A stretch of DNA of 64,000 nt from Ktedonospora formicarum (GTDB taxonomy: Bacteria; Chloroflexota; Ktedonobacteria; Ktedonobacterales; Ktedonobacteraceae): positions 496,001-560,000 of the forward strand of contig NZ_BNJF01000003.1 of the NCBI RefSeq assembly GCF_016587355.1, read 5' to 3'. This document shows positions 61,699 to 64,000 of the stretch, piece by piece. The position numbers and the translations under genes are program-made. The notes below the pieces were generated by a model. That model was not told where the DNA came from. It searched no databases and worked only from the letters and a program-made list of their open reading frames with translations. Within the stretch, counting starts at the first letter, position 1. The number at the start of each line of letters is the position of its first letter.

Positions 61699-62334
61699 TT
61701 TCAGCTGGCGCTTTCTCTCAACACAAGCACCTTGCAATATCCTCACTCTTGTTCTTTAGCGCCTTTCATCGCAGGCCCCTGGAAGCCGCGCAGGACCAGG
61801 CCATCTGGTTCCCCAAAAGCGTGCGGCCAGTGCGTCTCCCAGGGCAATCGCATCTCATTTTTGGAACCGGCTCTACAGGCTGCATCACAACAAGGAGACT
61901 TTCAAAACCCTGCAGTGCAAATGCGTCCTACGAGCCGATTGAAAATTTAGATGCGATTGCCCTGGGCAAGAGCACCCTTCTACCCATGACTGCATCTCTC
62001 TAGAGTCTGTTATGAATAATAGATAACTTGGGGTATGGAAAGAATCGCTGTTTCCTCTCTCCACTCCACCTCACCACTCATGCTGAAATTGCATCACGTT
62101 AAATAGCAACTTTGCTCATGTCATATGAGTGTGTGACCGATAGCAAATACCCCATCAATTTCGAGACAAGCCTCATCAGACGACCAGGAAAAACACGCTA
62201 GAGGTGAATGTACTTGGGAACTCATGATTCATCGCCCATCATACGCCTTGACACGGAATCGTTCTTGTTGTTATAATGAACAAAATATCACAGATTGTTC
62301 AATGTGTTCACGGCAGGACGAGAGGAAGAAGCCA
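61699..62334. other. No clearly recognisable gene (about 635 bp)
   Basis: Two overlapping rightward frames at about 61732-62003 have protein-like composition but no start signal and no motif. The region upstream of 62335 is AT-rich and should carry the promoter of the TetR-ligase pair. Confidence 0.4.
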
Positions 62335-63045
62335 ATGCCCGACCATGACGAACGAGAGGCTCAGATTCTCCGTGCGGCAACAGCCGTTATTATCCGTCAG
62401 GGATATGACAAGACCACGATGAGCGATATCGCCGATGAAGCTGGCGTCAGTCGAGGGACAGTCTACCTCTATTTCAAAGGAAAGGAGGAACTCTTTGAAG
62501 CCCTCCTGTATTGGGAATGGACGCAGTACTCCCAAATCTGGTTGGAAGCCATCGAGTCCGATCCACGCGGCGGCACCATTGGAGGGTTCTACCGAGCAAT
62601 CTTTCATGCTGTGGGCAGCCGCCCCTTGATGGCCTCCATAATGCGACGGGATCGGCGTGTGCTTGGCAATTATCTGCGCAAGCCAGACAATCTAGTTGCC
62701 AGGATAAAGTCTGGTTCGACCTCCGTCGATTGGATCAAAGCGCTTCAGGCGGTAGGAGCGGCTCGCCAGGACCTTGATCCAGAGGTTACAGCGCACCTCA
62801 TCGAAACGCTCTCGTATGGACAGTTAACGATAGCAGACTTTCAATCACCTGATCAGCTTCCACCCTTTCCTGTGGTCATGGAAGCACTTGCCGACATGAT
62901 GGATCGCTGGCTGTTGCCAGAAGATGGAGGCAACAGCGAGGCAGGCAAGGATGTTATTCGCCAGATTGTTGCAGAAACGAAAGGACAAATGAAGCACATG
63001 AGGCTCTCTCACGGACAAACAAGAGACACAAAGGAAGGTGTTTAA
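62335..63045 (+). CDS. TetR/AcrR-family transcriptional regulator
   Basis: 236 residues from the ATG at 62335 (AGAGGAAG 7 nt upstream). The HTH is canonical: ILRAATAVIIRQGYDKTTMS, DIADEAGVSRGTVYLYFKGK, EELFEALL. The ligand domain follows (MEALADMMDRWLLP near the end). The stop codon lies 2 nt before the start of a PaaK-like ligase, so the pair is co-transcribed; the regulator probably responds to the acyl or aryl substrate of that enzyme. Confidence 0.92.
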   Translation: MPDHDEREAQILRAATAVIIRQGYDKTTMSDIADEAGVSRGTVYLYFKGKEELFEALLYWEWTQYSQIWLEAIESDPRGGTIGGFYRAIFHAVGSRPLMASIMRRDRRVLGNYLRKPDNLVARIKSGSTSVDWIKALQAVGAARQDLDPEVTAHLIETLSYGQLTIADFQSPDQLPPFPVVMEALADMMDRWLLPEDGGNSEAGKDVIRQIVAETKGQMKHMRLSHGQTRDTKEGV

Positions 63046-63047
63046 GA

Positions 63048-64000
63048 TGTCACACGCTCATACTCCAGATCATGTCCAAACCTTGCCTTTGCTCCTTGAT
63101 GCTCGTCGCGCCAAGAAGCAGGGTTTGGACGCGATCATGCAACGACAGCATACGCGCCTGGCTGAGATGGTGACCTACGCACGCACCAACTCCCCCTACT
63201 ATCGCAAGCTCTATCAGGATCTGCCAGAGCGGATCGAAACCCCTGCGCTCTTGCCTGTCACTAGCAAGAAGATCTTGATGCCCCACTTCGATGACTGGGT
63301 GACTGACCGAGAGGTGAACATCGAGCAGGTAAGCGAGTTCGTTGACAATCCTGACCTGATTGGAGAACGGTTCCTGGACAAGTATCTGATGGCGACCAGC
63401 TCGGGCACCAGCGGGATGCGTGGGATCTTTCTACAGGACGCGTGGAGTGCAGCGGTGACATCTGCCCTCGCTCCACGAGAGGTCTCCGGGCTAGGAGCCA
63501 GCGATCTCATCAGGCTTCTCGCACATGGCGGACGCATGGCACTGGTGATTGCTACTGGCGGACACTTTATGGGGTCCGCCGGGAGCGTCCGGGCGGCCAG
63601 GGAAAGCGCACTATACCGCAAAAGGGCCAAACTCTTCTCGGTGCGCACCCCCCTGCCCGAACTGGTCGAGCAGCTCAACCAGTTTCGCCCGGCCATCCTC
63701 TTCGGCTACGCAAGCCAGATCATAATGCTGACTGGAGAGCAAGAGGCGGGCCGCCTGCACATTCACCCGGCTCTGGTGCAAGCTGGCGCAGAGACGCTCC
63801 CCGCAAGCGAATTTGAGCGGGTAGCCAGGGCGTTTCAGGCGAAGGTCAGCACCGCCTATGCCGCAACTGAGTGCCCTTTTCTGAGTGTATCCTGTAAGGA
63901 AGGATGGTATCATGTCAATAGCGACTGGGTTGTGTTTGAGCCCGTGGATGCCGACTATCGGCCCGTCCCACCTGGAACGCAGTCGCACACGGTACTGATC
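63048..64000 (+). CDS. Phenylacetate-CoA ligase (PaaK)-like AMP-forming enzyme, 3' end outside window
   Basis: Frame open from the ATG at 63048 to the window end (317 complete codons). The N-terminus MSHAHTPDHVQTLPLLLDAR is followed by RLAEMVTYARTNSPYYRKLY, the PaaK/CapK signature. The AMP-binding loop is YLMATSSGTSGMRGIFLQ, the adenine and acyl region is FRPAILFGYASQIIMLT, and the YxxTE motif is STAYAATECPFLSVSC. Such enzymes activate aryl or fatty acids as acyl-CoA, or act as coenzyme F390-like synthetases. The substrate is not evident. Confidence 0.88.

Noticed and set aside
61749-62003. 84-codon frame after the SCO6745 gene
   Set aside because: Some protein-like stretches, but no ribosome binding site, no family motif and an overlapping competitor frame; left as an unassigned region.
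1-64000. CRISPR array, tRNA or rRNA genes
   Set aside because: No regularly spaced direct repeats, no tRNA cloverleaf ends with anticodon arms and no rRNA-like blocks were recognised by eye; a covariance-model search would be decisive.

Overview
The window looks like a chromosomal segment of a large, IS-rich genome, most probably a filamentous Chloroflexota of the class Ktedonobacteria. This placement is an inference from gene content: MalT-type LuxR regulators, DUF6585, DUF6069 and SCO6745-family proteins, many decayed transposases of several families, and multi-PAS histidine kinases. No rRNA, tRNA or CRISPR array was found. Base composition is near balanced by eye, and most genes have clear GGAGG-type ribosome binding sites.

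Layout. 1-4.4 kb: the end of a PhyH-family dioxygenase, TnpB debris, a junction of two truncated genes, a duplicated CxxC membrane protein and an IS630 element. 4.5-14.5 kb: a LacI pseudogene beside an orphan sugar-binding lipoprotein, a quinone oxidoreductase with a frameshift, a four-PAS histidine kinase, xylulokinase and a frameshifted YaaA. 14.9-18.9 kb: transposase and SDR debris, an esterase-VOC operon and a divergent MmyB-type regulator. 19-22.3 kb: an unusually long TnpB-like protein with its repeat and a 6-TM membrane protein. 22.7-26 kb: a heavy-metal operon, read leftwards: CmtR-like sensor, P1B ATPase, ArsC-like protein. 26.2-33.2 kb: an MFS-NrtS operon, a lactonase, a 36-residue Cys-rich ORF and an intact IS1-like element. 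33.3-38.7 kb: an ABC exporter with a NarL/NarX two-component system. 39.5-50.7 kb: DUF6585, CPBP protease, haloalkane dehalogenase, a 1056-residue LuxR regulator, VOC, DUF488 and P450. 51-57.9 kb: a secreted phosphoesterase, a multicopper oxidase cut by a TnpB element, an astacin-like/propeller protein, DUF6069 and NmrA. 58.4-64 kb: 6-phosphogluconate dehydrogenase, a MIP channel, an SCO6745 protein, and TetR with a PaaK-like ligase that runs off the end.

The most notable observation is in the metal operon. The ArsC-like frame does not end at its first UGA (22919-22921). It continues in frame for 60 family-like codons to a stop 14 nt before a strong bidirectional terminator. The UGA lies exactly seven residues after Cys84, where thioredoxin-coupled arsenate reductases have a redox Cys (82/89 in the Bacillus enzyme). 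A small hairpin with a GG-starting apical loop lies 18 nt downstream of it. This suggests a selenocysteine-containing ArsC-like protein; a nonsense mutation is the alternative.

A second theme is mobile-element biology. One TnpB family has three right-end copies in the window (one complete gene, one 3' remnant, one solo end), which fix the element boundary and the likely guide-RNA scaffold. A second, longer TnpB carries a roughly 155-bp repeat seen in several partial copies. Several otherwise good genes (oxidoreductase, YaaA, NmrA, HAD) carry single-base frameshifts, two of them in homopolymer runs. These may be sequencing errors or recent decay.
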